The notes below the pieces were generated by a model, which was given only the letters and a program-made list of their open reading frames with translations, was not told the origin of the DNA and made no database searches. Of a DNA stretch of 64,000 bases, positions 1 through 8,473 are shown in pieces. The position numbers and the translations under genes were made by a program. The first letter of the stretch is position 1, and each line of letters opens with the position of its first letter. Origin of the DNA: Stakelama portus (GTDB lineage Bacteria > Pseudomonadota > Alphaproteobacteria > Sphingomonadales > Sphingomonadaceae); contig NZ_QFZL01000001.1 in the NCBI RefSeq assembly GCF_003171655.1, forward strand, positions 124,001 through 188,000, written 5' to 3'.

Positions 1-570
1 GCGCGCGCCAAGGGGCGCGACCCGGACACGCTGAAAGTCTTCCCGGGCGCGAGCATCTTCGTCGGGGAAACTGCCGAAGAGGCCGAAGCCAGCTATCGCG
101 AGTTGCAGGAACTGATTCCCGACGATGTCGGCATGAAGATGCTCGGCAAGATGTGCGGCGTCGACCTGACCGGCTACTCGCCAGAAGACTCTCTCCCTGA
201 ACTTCCGGAAACCCTCGGGATTCGCAGCTTCCGGAACCTGGTAGCAGACATCGCGCAGCGCGACGGCGCCAATCTGCGCGAGCTCTACCAGAAAATCCTG
301 CCTGCCCGCGGCCATGTCCTGATCAAGGGCAGCGCGGCGCAGGTCGTCGACGTGATGGAGGAATGGTATCGCGACAAGGCGTGCGACGGGTTCAACCTCG
401 TCGCGCCCTATCTGCCCGCCGGGCTGGAACGCGTCGTCGATCTCGTCATTCCCGAATTGCAGCGCCGGGGCCTGTTCCGCACGGAATATGAAGGCACGAC
501 GCTGCGTGACAGCCTGGGCCTCGGCCATGTGCCCAACCCCTATTTCGAGCAGGTGCAGGCGGCCGAATGA
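1..570 (+). CDS. LLM-class flavin-dependent monooxygenase, C-terminal part (NtaA/SnaA/DszA type)
   Basis: The frame is open from the first base, so the gene starts upstream of the window and only about 189 C-terminal residues are seen. The end of the protein, with a DGFNLV segment, a PYLPAGLERVVDLVIPELQRRG-type stretch and GLFRTEYEGTTLRD, is the hallmark C-terminus of the NtaA/SnaA/SoxA/DszA branch of bacterial luciferase-like FMNH2-dependent monooxygenases. Members hydroxylate or cleave C-N and C-S bonds, or oxidise aromatics, with a partner flavin reductase. The stop overlaps the start of the next gene by 4 bp (ATGA), which makes it the upstream gene of a long operon. The substrate cannot be told. 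Any reductase partner would lie outside the window. Confidence 0.88.
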   Translation, partial: ARAKGRDPDTLKVFPGASIFVGETAEEAEASYRELQELIPDDVGMKMLGKMCGVDLTGYSPEDSLPELPETLGIRSFRNLVADIAQRDGANLRELYQKILPARGHVLIKGSAAQVVDVMEEWYRDKACDGFNLVAPYLPAGLERVVDLVIPELQRRGLFRTEYEGTTLRDSLGLGHVPNPYFEQVQAAE

Positions 571-1598
571 ACGGGACGATGCGGGCGGCCGTGCTTCACG
601 CGCCGGGGCCGCCGGACAGCTTCACCATCGAAGCGGTCCCGGTCCCGGTTCCCGGTCCCGACGAGGTGCTGATCGAAGTCGGCGCGTGCGGCGTATCCTA
701 TCGCGACGTGGTCGAACGCAACGGCACCTATCGCCGCGATACCGAATTCCCCGCGATACTGGGGCTGGAGATCAGCGGTACGGTAGTGGAGGCAGGCGCC
801 GATGTCGTCGATCTGAAGATCGGCGACACGATCTGTACCAAGGCATTCATCAGCTGCGGCCGGTGCCGGCTCTGCCGGTCGGGACGCGAAACGACGTGCC
901 GCCGCCGCCGTCCGGTCAAGGGCGGTTATGCTCAATATGTCGCGCTGGCGCAGGATGCCTGCGTTGCCTTTCCAAAGGGACTTGCCTTCGAAACCATGTG
1001 CTCGGTCGGGCCGGGTGCGGGCGTCGCGCTGAACGCGGTCCGCGACACCGCACGGGTCACGATCGGCGACACGGTGCTGGTGACGGGCGCGACCGGGGGC
1101 GTCGGCGTGCCGAGCGTCCAGATCGCGCGCGCGGCCGGCGCGCGCGTGATCGCCGTCAGCCGGAGCGAAGCGAAGGCGGATTTCCTGCGCGAGATCGGCG
1201 CGGATGACGTGATTATCGCCGGAGACGGCGAAAATTTCGCGGGGCAGGTGAAGGCCATCACCGACGGAGCGGGCGTCGATGTCGTGATCGACAATGTCGG
1301 CAGTCGCGTTTTCAACGCCTGTTTCGACAGCCTTGCCGTGCATGGCCGCTATGCGATCGTCGGCCAGCTTTTCGGCGAGGAAGTTTCCATCAACCCGGCG
1401 CGCATCTTCTTCAAGCGCGCCGCCATTCTGGGCGTCGGCAGCGTAAGCCGCGCCCAACTGGCCGATGCGATCGACCTTGTCGCACGCGGCATCGTCACGC
1501 CGCGGGTCGATACCATCCTCCCGCTGGAGGAAGTCGCCCGTGCCCATGAAATCGTCGAAGGAGGCGCGGCCGCCGGCCGCGTTGTGCTCAAACCATGA
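567..1598 (+). CDS. Zn-containing MDR-superfamily NAD(P)H oxidoreductase
   Basis: A 343-residue medium-chain dehydrogenase/reductase. The GroES-like N-terminal domain carries a structural-zinc lobe (C97, C100, C103, C111, spacing CxxCxxCx7C). A Rossmann nucleotide loop VTGATGGVG lies at about residues 172-180. The canonical catalytic-zinc set is incomplete: C41 is present, but the usual GHE motif reads GLE (residues 66-68), so the catalytic His is lost. That pattern fits acryloyl-CoA or quinone-type reductases better than a true alcohol dehydrogenase. The ATG overlaps the preceding stop and the TGA overlaps the next start, so the gene is translationally coupled on both sides. Its role is inferred to be reduction of an activated double bond or carbonyl in the pathway of this operon. 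Confidence 0.85.
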   Translation: MNGTMRAAVLHAPGPPDSFTIEAVPVPVPGPDEVLIEVGACGVSYRDVVERNGTYRRDTEFPAILGLEISGTVVEAGADVVDLKIGDTICTKAFISCGRCRLCRSGRETTCRRRRPVKGGYAQYVALAQDACVAFPKGLAFETMCSVGPGAGVALNAVRDTARVTIGDTVLVTGATGGVGVPSVQIARAAGARVIAVSRSEAKADFLREIGADDVIIAGDGENFAGQVKAITDGAGVDVVIDNVGSRVFNACFDSLAVHGRYAIVGQLFGEEVSINPARIFFKRAAILGVGSVSRAQLADAIDLVARGIVTPRVDTILPLEEVARAHEIVEGGAAAGRVVLKP

Positions 1599-2404
1599 CC
1601 GATCAGCAGATTACCGCCACCAGAATTGGGGCAGAGATTCCCGGCGTCGAAGGCGATCCGCGCCTGAAGGCGATCTATGCGGCTATCGTCAGCCGGATGA
1701 AGGAAGTCGTTCGCGAATTCGAGGTCACGCAGGACGAGCTGCACGTGGCAGGCGATTTCCTGAACCGGCTGGGGCAGGCAGGCTTTTGCCGCAGCCTGGT
1801 GGATGTCGCGCTGGCGATGACCAGCGTCGATGCGACCGCACGGGTCGCCAACGGTACGCGCCCCAATCTTGAGGGGCCGTTCCATTTCTCGGGGTCGAAG
1901 ACCTATCCCGACGGCGACCTGTTCGAAGGACAGACGCCTCCCGCCGACGTGCCGGTGCTCAATCTTTCGGGTCGGGTCACCGACGCGGCGACGGGCGCGC
2001 CGATTCCGGACGCCGTGCTGGATTTCTGGCAGGCCGACCATGACGGCCATTATGACCGGGTCGAGCATGCGCTGTATGGGCGCGTCCCGGTCGACAGCGA
2101 CGGGCGCTATCGACTGCGGACGACGCTTCCCAAGGATTATTCGGATCACGATCATGATCCGATCGGCGAACTGTTCCGCGCGATGGGGCGGCACAACCGC
2201 CGCTGTGCGCACATCCACGCCAAGGTCTGGCTCGGCGAGCGCTGCCTGCTGACGACGCAGCTTTTCATTGCCGACAATCCGTATCTGGACAGCGATTATG
2301 TCGAAGGGGCGGTGAGCCCGGACCTGACGATCAGTCCGCAGCCCGTGGCGGGCAGCGAAAACGAGCTGGAGGCCAGTTTCGATTTCGCGGTGCAGACGGC
2401 GTGA
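1595..2404 (+). CDS. Intradiol ring-cleavage dioxygenase (catechol/hydroxyquinol 1,2-dioxygenase type)
   Basis: A 269-residue non-haem Fe(III) dioxygenase. The first ~110 residues match the helical dimerisation domain of the catechol/hydroxyquinol branch. The beta-sandwich then carries the four expected iron ligands: Y153 (in DGHYD), Y182 (in PKDYSD), H206 and H208 (HIH), with Y182 exactly 24 residues before H206 as in characterised catechol 1,2-dioxygenases. The enzyme should cleave a vicinal-diol aromatic between the hydroxyls to a muconate-type diacid. No muconate cycloisomerase, dienelactone hydrolase or maleylacetate reductase follows, so the product fate is unknown. It overlaps both neighbours by 4 bp. 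Confidence 0.92.
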   Translation: MTDQQITATRIGAEIPGVEGDPRLKAIYAAIVSRMKEVVREFEVTQDELHVAGDFLNRLGQAGFCRSLVDVALAMTSVDATARVANGTRPNLEGPFHFSGSKTYPDGDLFEGQTPPADVPVLNLSGRVTDAATGAPIPDAVLDFWQADHDGHYDRVEHALYGRVPVDSDGRYRLRTTLPKDYSDHDHDPIGELFRAMGRHNRRCAHIHAKVWLGERCLLTTQLFIADNPYLDSDYVEGAVSPDLTISPQPVAGSENELEASFDFAVQTA

Positions 2405-3255
2405 ACCGACTGAAGCGCGTTCTGAACGAAGCCGGGGCGATTTCGGCGCCGGGCATCCATGATGCGCTGACCGCGCGTATCGCCGAACAGGCCGGGCACA
2501 GGGCGTTGTACCTTGGCGGCAATGCCATGGCGCTCGGGCTGGGCAAGGGTCAGCCGTTCGTGACGCTCACGGAAACTGCGGAACTGGTCCGCCGGGTCAG
2601 GGCGGTATCGGATCTGCCGCTGCTGGTCGATGCCGGAGCCGGGTTCGGCGAGCTGCCGCATCTCGACATCGCGGTGCGCGAAATCGAACAGGCGGGAGCG
2701 GACGGGCTGCATATCGACGATCAGCCCTATCCCAAGCCGGCCGGTTATCATCGCGGACGCGGGCGCGTGGTCGAAGCCGGCGCGATGGCTGCACGCCTGC
2801 GCACCGCGGCGGCGGCGCGGCGAGACCCCGACACCGTGATCGTGGCGCGTACCGACGCGCTGCGCGTGACCGGCTCGATTGCGGAAACCGCCGAACGCTG
2901 CCGGACCTATGTCGCGGCGGGCGCGGACGCGGTCATGGTCCTCGATCTCGGCCCGCAAGACGCGGCGGCGGTGCGCGCTGCGATCGGCGACGTGCCGCTG
3001 CTGTGGATCGGCGGCGTCCATCCGCCGGTCCCGACTCGACAGGAACTGGCCGAGGCGGGATTCGCCATGGCCTGTTACCCGTTCAACGGCATCGCGGCGC
3101 TGACCGTCGCGCTGACCGACCTGTGGAGCGAACTGGCGCAAACCGGGTGGACCGGTCAGGAAGCCGATGTGCTCGCGCGCGGGCGTGCGGCGATTGCTCC
3201 GTTGTCGGGGCTGGAACGCGCCTGGGAAATCGAGGACAGCAATGCACAAATCTGA
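2401..3255 (+). CDS. Isocitrate lyase/PEP mutase superfamily protein
   Basis: A 284-residue TIM barrel of the ICL/PEP-mutase family, started by GTG overlapping the previous stop (GTGA). The Mg-binding region reads VDAGAGFGE (usually DxDTGFG), and HIDDQPYPKPAGY replaces the lyase signature ending KKCGH or KRCGH. The catalytic cysteine of isocitrate and methylisocitrate lyases is therefore absent, while VARTDA is kept. Loss of the Cys points to a C-C hydrolase, decarboxylase or dimethylmalate-lyase-like activity on a small 2-oxo- or hydroxy-dicarboxylate, not classical isocitrate cleavage. Family membership is clear; the reaction is not. Confidence 0.82.
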   Translation: MNRLKRVLNEAGAISAPGIHDALTARIAEQAGHRALYLGGNAMALGLGKGQPFVTLTETAELVRRVRAVSDLPLLVDAGAGFGELPHLDIAVREIEQAGADGLHIDDQPYPKPAGYHRGRGRVVEAGAMAARLRTAAAARRDPDTVIVARTDALRVTGSIAETAERCRTYVAAGADAVMVLDLGPQDAAAVRAAIGDVPLLWIGGVHPPVPTRQELAEAGFAMACYPFNGIAALTVALTDLWSELAQTGWTGQEADVLARGRAAIAPLSGLERAWEIEDSNAQI

Positions 3256-4852
3256 CGCCAACCGTCTGGCGACGGTGCTCGACGATTTCGCGGCCCGGGC
3301 GGGATCCCGGCCCGCGATCTTCCATGGCTCCGACGTCATCAGTTACGGCGAATTGCAGGAACGGAGCATCGCCGCCGCGAAAGCGATGATGGCGCATGGC
3401 ATCGGCCGGGGCGACCGCGTGGGGGTGTTGCTGGGCAATCAGCCCGAATGGGTGGTGATGGCGCTGGCGGCTTCGTATCTCGGCGCGACGCTGGTGCCGC
3501 TCAATACCTGGTACAAGGAAACCGAGCTTCGCTGGACGCTGCGCCATTGCGACATCCGGTTGCTGATCAGCGCGGTCCGTTTTCTGAAGGCCGATTATCT
3601 GGCGCTGATCGAAAAGATCGTACCCGGCGCGACGAAGGGCGGCGAGGTTCGTTCGGAAGCATTCCCGGCGCTGCGAAACATCTATTTCGTCGGTGACGTG
3701 CCGGCGGGCGTGCCCGGCTGGTCCGCATTTCTGCGCCGGGCAGTGGAAGTCGACGGCGCGGCATTTGCGGCTGCAGCGGCACAGGCGCAGGGCGATGATA
3801 CGATGTTCGTGCTCTATACCTCGGGGAGCACCGCCGAGCCCAAGGGCGTGATGCTGCGGAATTCGGGCGTGGTCGCGAACGGATATGAACTGGGCGTGCG
3901 CCGGGGGATTGGCGCCGACGACCGGGTGTGGTGCGGCACGCCCTTATTCTATGGCCTGGGCGCCACCAACGCGCTGCCCGCGACGATGACTCATGGCGCC
4001 GCGCTGGTGCTGCAGGATTATTTCGAGGCGGGGCGATCGATCGACGTGATCGAGAGGACCGGCGCGACGGTGTATTACGGCACCGGCAACATGACCCGGG
4101 CCATGCTGGATCATCCCGACTTCACCCGCGCGCGCATCGGATCGTTGCAAAAGGGCAATGCCGGGACCGTCGCCGAATATAAGCGGCTGACGCTCGTCGA
4201 GATGGGGATCACGGGGGCCGTGCCTGCCTATGGCCTTACCGAAAGCTATGGCAACGCCACGGTCGGCTGGCCCGACGACCCGATCGAAGCGAAGATCGAA
4301 ACCAGCGGCACGCCGCTGCCCGGCATGGAAATGCGCATCGTCGATCCGCAATCGGGCAGCGATCTGCCGCAGGGCGAAGTCGGTCTGGTGCTGATTCGCG
4401 GCCATACGACGCAGGGCTATCTGGGCAATCCGGAAGAGACGGCCAAAGCGCTGCGCCCCGACGGATTCTTCGATACCGGTGATCTGGGTCGGTTCGATGC
4501 CGACGGCCGCTTCATCTTTCATTCGCGGCTGAAGGAAGTGATCAAGTCCGGCGGGATCAACGTGTCGCCGGTCGAGGTCGAACAGCTGATCGCCGGGCAC
4601 CCCGACGTACGCGACGCCTATGTCGTCGGCGTCGGCGATCCGGTGCGCGGCGAGCTGGTCGTCGCCTTTGTCGACAGTGTCGGCAAGCTGGCGGCGGACG
4701 ATATCCGCGGCTTCGTCAAGGAGCGGGCGGCCTCGTTCAAAGTGCCGCATCATGTGTTGTTCCGCAGCGAGGAGGAACTGCCGCGCCTTGCCAGCGGCAA
4801 GGTCGCCAAGCACAAACTGCGCGAAGAAGCGCAGGCGGAACTGGGGCTTTAG
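3242..4852 (+). CDS. Acyl-CoA synthetase (class I adenylate-forming)
   Basis: About 536 residues from the ATG (MHKSDANRL), which overlaps the previous gene by 14 bp; longer in-frame starts would lie inside that gene. It has the ATP-binding P-loop YTSGSTAEPKGV near residue 191, the A5 region GLTESYGNAT, the hinge GDLGRFDADGRF followed by KEVIKSGGINVSPVEVE, and the C-terminal catalytic lysine in LASGKVAKHK near residue 519. It should activate a carboxylic acid to its CoA thioester via an acyl-adenylate. Directly downstream thiolase-like and DUF35 genes act on CoA esters, so it probably loads their substrate. Chain length and ring content of the acid cannot be read from sequence. Confidence 0.93.
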   Translation: MHKSDANRLATVLDDFAARAGSRPAIFHGSDVISYGELQERSIAAAKAMMAHGIGRGDRVGVLLGNQPEWVVMALAASYLGATLVPLNTWYKETELRWTLRHCDIRLLISAVRFLKADYLALIEKIVPGATKGGEVRSEAFPALRNIYFVGDVPAGVPGWSAFLRRAVEVDGAAFAAAAAQAQGDDTMFVLYTSGSTAEPKGVMLRNSGVVANGYELGVRRGIGADDRVWCGTPLFYGLGATNALPATMTHGAALVLQDYFEAGRSIDVIERTGATVYYGTGNMTRAMLDHPDFTRARIGSLQKGNAGTVAEYKRLTLVEMGITGAVPAYGLTESYGNATVGWPDDPIEAKIETSGTPLPGMEMRIVDPQSGSDLPQGEVGLVLIRGHTTQGYLGNPEETAKALRPDGFFDTGDLGRFDADGRFIFHSRLKEVIKSGGINVSPVEVEQLIAGHPDVRDAYVVGVGDPVRGELVVAFVDSVGKLAADDIRGFVKERAASFKVPHHVLFRSEEELPRLASGKVAKHKLREEAQAELGL

Positions 4853-4860
4853 GGCAGGCA

Positions 4861-6033
4861 ATGGCGTTTCTGGACGGCAGGACAGCGATAGCGGGAGTCG
4901 GCGCCAGCAGATTCGAGCGGCGGCCACAGGCATCGGTGCTGCAATTCGCGGCGACCGCGCTCGACACCGCGCTGGCCGATGCCGGTCTGGAACGCGGGCA
5001 GGTCGACGGGCTGATTTCGCAAGTCGGTTCGCCGCGCGGGCTCGATTACGATACGATCGCCGAGACGCTGGGTCTGACGCCGCGTTACTGCAGCCAGACC
5101 TGGGCGCATGGGCGCTTTGCCGCGACCGTGCTGATCGAAGCGGCGATGGCGATCCATGCCGGGCTGGCGACGCGGGTCGCGTGCATCATGGCGATGAAGA
5201 ATTCCGACATCGGCCGGATCGGCGAAGCGAACAATCCCTTCTTTCACGAGCAATTCCGCGAAAATGGCGGGCCGCATGGCGAGCAGGGGCATATCGGCAT
5301 GGCGTCGCCGATCGCAGGCGCGGCGATGGCGTTCGACTTATATTGCCGGCGCTATGCCAAGGATCCTGACCTGCTGGCGGCGATCCCGCTGACGCTGCGC
5401 GCGCATGCGCGGCTGACCGACGACGCAGTGATGCACAAGCCGATGTCGCGTGAGGATTATTTCGCCGCGCCCTACATGATCGAGCCGCTCCGCCTGTTCG
5501 ATTGTTCCCCGGTGGGGGACGGCGCGGTGTGCGCGATCGTGACGGCGCGCAACGACCGGGCGGGGGAAGTGGCGATAACCGGCGCGCAGGGGCTGCGGGC
5601 GGGGCGCGACACGTTCATCTTCGCGCCGGTCGGGCTGGGCTTTGGCCAGCAATCGACGACGCGGCTCACGCCCGAGCAGGTGCGCGGGCAGCATGTCTAT
5701 GCGAGCGCGGGCGTGGCGCCCGAAGCGATCGACGTGCTCGGCGCGTATGATTCCTTTGCGCCGCTGCCGCTCTATGTGCTCGAGGATTTCGGATTTTGCG
5801 GGGCCGGCGAGGCGCTCGATTTCGTGCAGGACGGGCGCATCGGGCTGAACGGGGCGATACCGATGAATACCAGCGGCGGGCAGCTGTCGCAGGCACAGAT
5901 GAACGGCTGGGGCCAGATCCGCGAGCTGGTACAGCAGCTGCGCGGGCAATGCGGCGCGCGGCAGGTTCGCGGTGCGAAACGGGCGCTGTGGGCAACCGCC
6001 GGCGGCGACGCGCTGATCCTGGAGGCGAACTGA
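4861..6033 (+). CDS. Thiolase-like protein (SCP-x/Ltp type, probable retro-aldolase subunit)
   Basis: A 390-residue thiolase-fold protein with the SCP-x/lipid-transfer-protein features GAYDSFAPLPLYVLED and NTSGGQLSQAQMNG. Where thiolases have the nucleophilic Cys (expected near residues 80-83) this protein has T80-W81-A82-H83, so normal thiolytic chemistry is unlikely. Family knowledge: Cys-less thiolase homologues such as Ltp2 pair with DUF35 proteins and perform retro-aldol cleavage of beta-hydroxyacyl-CoAs in steroid side-chain degradation. The DUF35 gene 3 bp downstream supports the same arrangement here. The exact substrate is inference. Confidence 0.85.
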   Translation: MAFLDGRTAIAGVGASRFERRPQASVLQFAATALDTALADAGLERGQVDGLISQVGSPRGLDYDTIAETLGLTPRYCSQTWAHGRFAATVLIEAAMAIHAGLATRVACIMAMKNSDIGRIGEANNPFFHEQFRENGGPHGEQGHIGMASPIAGAAMAFDLYCRRYAKDPDLLAAIPLTLRAHARLTDDAVMHKPMSREDYFAAPYMIEPLRLFDCSPVGDGAVCAIVTARNDRAGEVAITGAQGLRAGRDTFIFAPVGLGFGQQSTTRLTPEQVRGQHVYASAGVAPEAIDVLGAYDSFAPLPLYVLEDFGFCGAGEALDFVQDGRIGLNGAIPMNTSGGQLSQAQMNGWGQIRELVQQLRGQCGARQVRGAKRALWATAGGDALILEAN

Positions 6034-6036
6034 CCG

Positions 6037-6438
6037 ATGACCGAATCGGTGGCGGCGATCGACAACGACCTGTGGCGGCCGTTCTGGCAGGCGGCGGAGG
6101 AGCGGCGGCTGGTGCTGCCCTTTTGCTGTGTCGGCGACCGCGCCTTCTGGCCGCCGAGCCCGATCAGCCCCTATGCGGGGGGCTGTGAAGTCGAATGGCG
6201 GGAAGTGGCGCGGCGCGGGCGGCTGGTTTCGCGAATCGTGACGCGGCGCGGGTTTCAGCAGGCGTTCGGCGACTTGCTGCCCTATGCGATCGGGCTGGTC
6301 GAACTGGCCGGAGACGTGCGGCTCTGCGCGCATCTGAGCGATCCTGAAGCGGCTGCGCCGGACGATATCGTCGGGCTGGAATTCCGGGTGCTGGTCGATG
6401 GCGGACAGTCGGTTCTGACGATCGTCGCGAGCGACTGA
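6037..6438 (+). CDS. DUF35 OB-fold protein, partner of the thiolase-like enzyme
   Basis: A 133-residue protein with the DUF35 layout: an N-terminal helix (LWRPFWQAAEERRL), a LPFC....FWPP segment and a C-terminal OB-fold. The zinc-ribbon that normally has two CxxC pairs is reduced to C30-C31 and C50, so zinc is probably not bound. DUF35 proteins form heteromeric complexes with thiolase-fold enzymes and help bind the CoA substrate. The gap to the upstream gene is 3 bp. A 130-bp gap follows, so this may be the end of the first transcript segment. Confidence 0.8.
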   Translation: MTESVAAIDNDLWRPFWQAAEERRLVLPFCCVGDRAFWPPSPISPYAGGCEVEWREVARRGRLVSRIVTRRGFQQAFGDLLPYAIGLVELAGDVRLCAHLSDPEAAAPDDIVGLEFRVLVDGGQSVLTIVASD

Positions 6439-6568
6439 GACAGCCGCCGGGGCGGATTGTTCGATATCGCGATTTTCCGGACCGGTTGGCCATATCCTGT
6501 CACACGCGGTGGCGCGGGGGTGTAGAAGCGAGCGTGAACACAGCTGCGCGGCGAGGAGTGAAGCGAAG

Positions 6569-7531
6569 ATGACATTGGATGCATCACGGGATCTGCTCGA
6601 GATGAAGCCGCTTGCCGTGGCCAATGATACGGTCGGCGAGCCGGAGGCGATGCTGCGCCGGATGGAAGCGGACGGCTATCTGTTCTTTCGCGACGTGCTG
6701 GATCAGGGCGCGGTGGCGCGGCTGCGGCAGCATTTTCTCGATGTGCTGGTCGATTGGGGTTATGTCGACAAGGGCAGCGAGCTTCCGGTCTGGAACGGCA
6801 AGGATCTGGAAGGCTTTCCGGTCAAGATCGAGCCGCTGCACGATGACCGGGTGTGGGAGGAGTTCGTGGGCGACCCCGCGGTCGATGCGTTCTTCACCCG
6901 GTTGCTCGGCGAGCCGCCCTTCTGGCTGGAAATCACCGAATACAGGATCACGCCGCCGGCCAAGGCGATGCCCGAGGATCCGTTTATCGGGCGGCATCAG
7001 GACGCATTCTACAACATGGGCATGGAGTGCTTCACCTGCTGGATTCCGCTGATCGAGATCGACGAGCGCGCAGGCGGGCTGGCGGTGCTGCCGGGGCTGC
7101 ACAAGGGCGATTTTTTCCACGACCGCAACGATCCGCCGCAATATCGGATTCCGCCCGGCGCGCTGCCCGACAACTGGCATCGCAGCGTCTATCATCCCGG
7201 CGATATGGTGATGTTCGACAAGATGACGCCGCATAGCGGCCTGCCCAATACGTCGAACCTGTTCCGGCTTTCGATGGACATCCGCGTCGCGCCGATCGGC
7301 GGCGACCTGCCCGTGATCGGCGTCATCGAGACGTTCGACGAGGACCGTATCGTCGTGCGTGACCAGAACGGGCAGTCGCGCCAGCTGACGATCGATGCCG
7401 ATACCTATTGCCGCTGGACCGCCGGCAAGCGCCTGTCGGTCAACGAGCTGCGCACGATGCTGAAGGTCGGGGACCGTGTTCTCGCTTCGGTGTCCGAAGA
7501 CCGCGCCATTTCGCTGCGGCCGCCGCGCTGA
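6569..7531 (+). CDS. Phytanoyl-CoA dioxygenase (PhyH) family Fe(II)/2-oxoglutarate enzyme
   Basis: 320 residues from the ATG at 6569, preceded by a GAGGAG ribosome site; a GTG 60 bp upstream is in frame but has no such site. The double-stranded beta-helix shows the metal triad H143-x-D145 (GRHQDAFYN) and H222 (PHSGLPN), with R233 placed to bind 2-oxoglutarate. It should hydroxylate an unactivated carbon, possibly alpha to a carboxyl or CoA ester as PhyH does. It sits behind acyl-CoA ligase and thiolase-like genes and ahead of oxidoreductases that could process a hydroxylated product, but substrate assignment is open because the family is broad. Confidence 0.88.
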   Translation: MTLDASRDLLEMKPLAVANDTVGEPEAMLRRMEADGYLFFRDVLDQGAVARLRQHFLDVLVDWGYVDKGSELPVWNGKDLEGFPVKIEPLHDDRVWEEFVGDPAVDAFFTRLLGEPPFWLEITEYRITPPAKAMPEDPFIGRHQDAFYNMGMECFTCWIPLIEIDERAGGLAVLPGLHKGDFFHDRNDPPQYRIPPGALPDNWHRSVYHPGDMVMFDKMTPHSGLPNTSNLFRLSMDIRVAPIGGDLPVIGVIETFDEDRIVVRDQNGQSRQLTIDADTYCRWTAGKRLSVNELRTMLKVGDRVLASVSEDRAISLRPPR

Positions 7532-7565
7532 GCGGGCCCCAAGCAAGCCAATTGGAAGGAAAATA

Positions 7566-8471
7566 ATGTCGGAAATCGCCGAGGCCGAGCTTCGCAAGAT
7601 CAGCGGCGGGTTCAATCCCGACAAGGGCAACTGGTTTCATCGCGGGCTCGACCTGTCGCGCCCCACCGAGATCACACCGGAAGAGATCGCTGCTTTCAAG
7701 GGGCATTATGGCAGCCAGTTCGGCGTGCCGATGAGCGGCCTCGACTGGTGGCTCGACCAGAGTCCCGAAGTGCTCAAACGCTACCGGCTTTATTGCAGCC
7801 TCACTCTGCGCGTCGAGCCGGCGGTGATGGGCGGCGGCACGCTCGCCTTCTACATGCTCATGGGATATGTGAAGGGCACGCGCTATGTGATGCATTCCTT
7901 CCTGAATGACGGGCTGAGCAAGGCGCAGGCGATGGAAATGATCGCCATCGCCTTCGTCCATGCCGGGCCGCGCGGCATGGAAACGATTGCCGAGGCGATG
8001 CAGGATCTGGAATTCCCCGAAGTGCCGGAACCGGCAGCGCGCTTTCCCAAAGGCTGGGCGCCCGATATCGACGCCTTCCGATCGGGCATCGATTATTCGA
8101 CGGTCGACCTGACCGCGGAGGAAAAGGCCAGCCTGTACGACTGGTATCTGCGGACCATCGGCGAAATCCCGCCCTATGTCCGTTTCATGGCGGAGCATCG
8201 TCCGCGCCTGCTCAAGACGCATCGCTCGCGCATCGAAAACATGCTCTATGTCCTGCCCAAGCAGGTATGGCCGACGGCGATGCTCTATTATCATGTGATG
8301 AGCCGCACCGCCGAAGGCATTCGCGAAAACGTCCTGTTGTGCAAGGCATGGGGCGTTTCCAAGTCGGATACGCTGGACGTCGTCGGCAACGCACTGGTCT
8401 ATGGCCAGGTGGAAGCCGCGACGATGGTGCAGAACGAAGCCGGCGATATTTTCGACGGCTGGCAGGACTGA
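7566..8471 (+). CDS. Carboxymuconolactone decarboxylase/AhpD-like protein (duplicated fold)
   Basis: 301 residues from the ATG at 7566, which has GGAAGGA just upstream. It looks like two helical AhpD/CMD-like halves: one around residues 60-140 and a clearer one around 210-295 containing a LPKQVWPTAM helix and a GNALVYGQVEAAT helix. No CxxC redox pair is present, so it is not a peroxidase-type AhpD. CMD-fold proteins include gamma-carboxymuconolactone decarboxylase, and an upstream ring-cleavage dioxygenase makes a decarboxylase or cycloisomerase role conceivable. Similarity is by pattern only. Confidence 0.5.
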   Translation: MSEIAEAELRKISGGFNPDKGNWFHRGLDLSRPTEITPEEIAAFKGHYGSQFGVPMSGLDWWLDQSPEVLKRYRLYCSLTLRVEPAVMGGGTLAFYMLMGYVKGTRYVMHSFLNDGLSKAQAMEMIAIAFVHAGPRGMETIAEAMQDLEFPEVPEPAARFPKGWAPDIDAFRSGIDYSTVDLTAEEKASLYDWYLRTIGEIPPYVRFMAEHRPRLLKTHRSRIENMLYVLPKQVWPTAMLYYHVMSRTAEGIRENVLLCKAWGVSKSDTLDVVGNALVYGQVEAATMVQNEAGDIFDGWQD

Positions 8472-8473
8472 AC

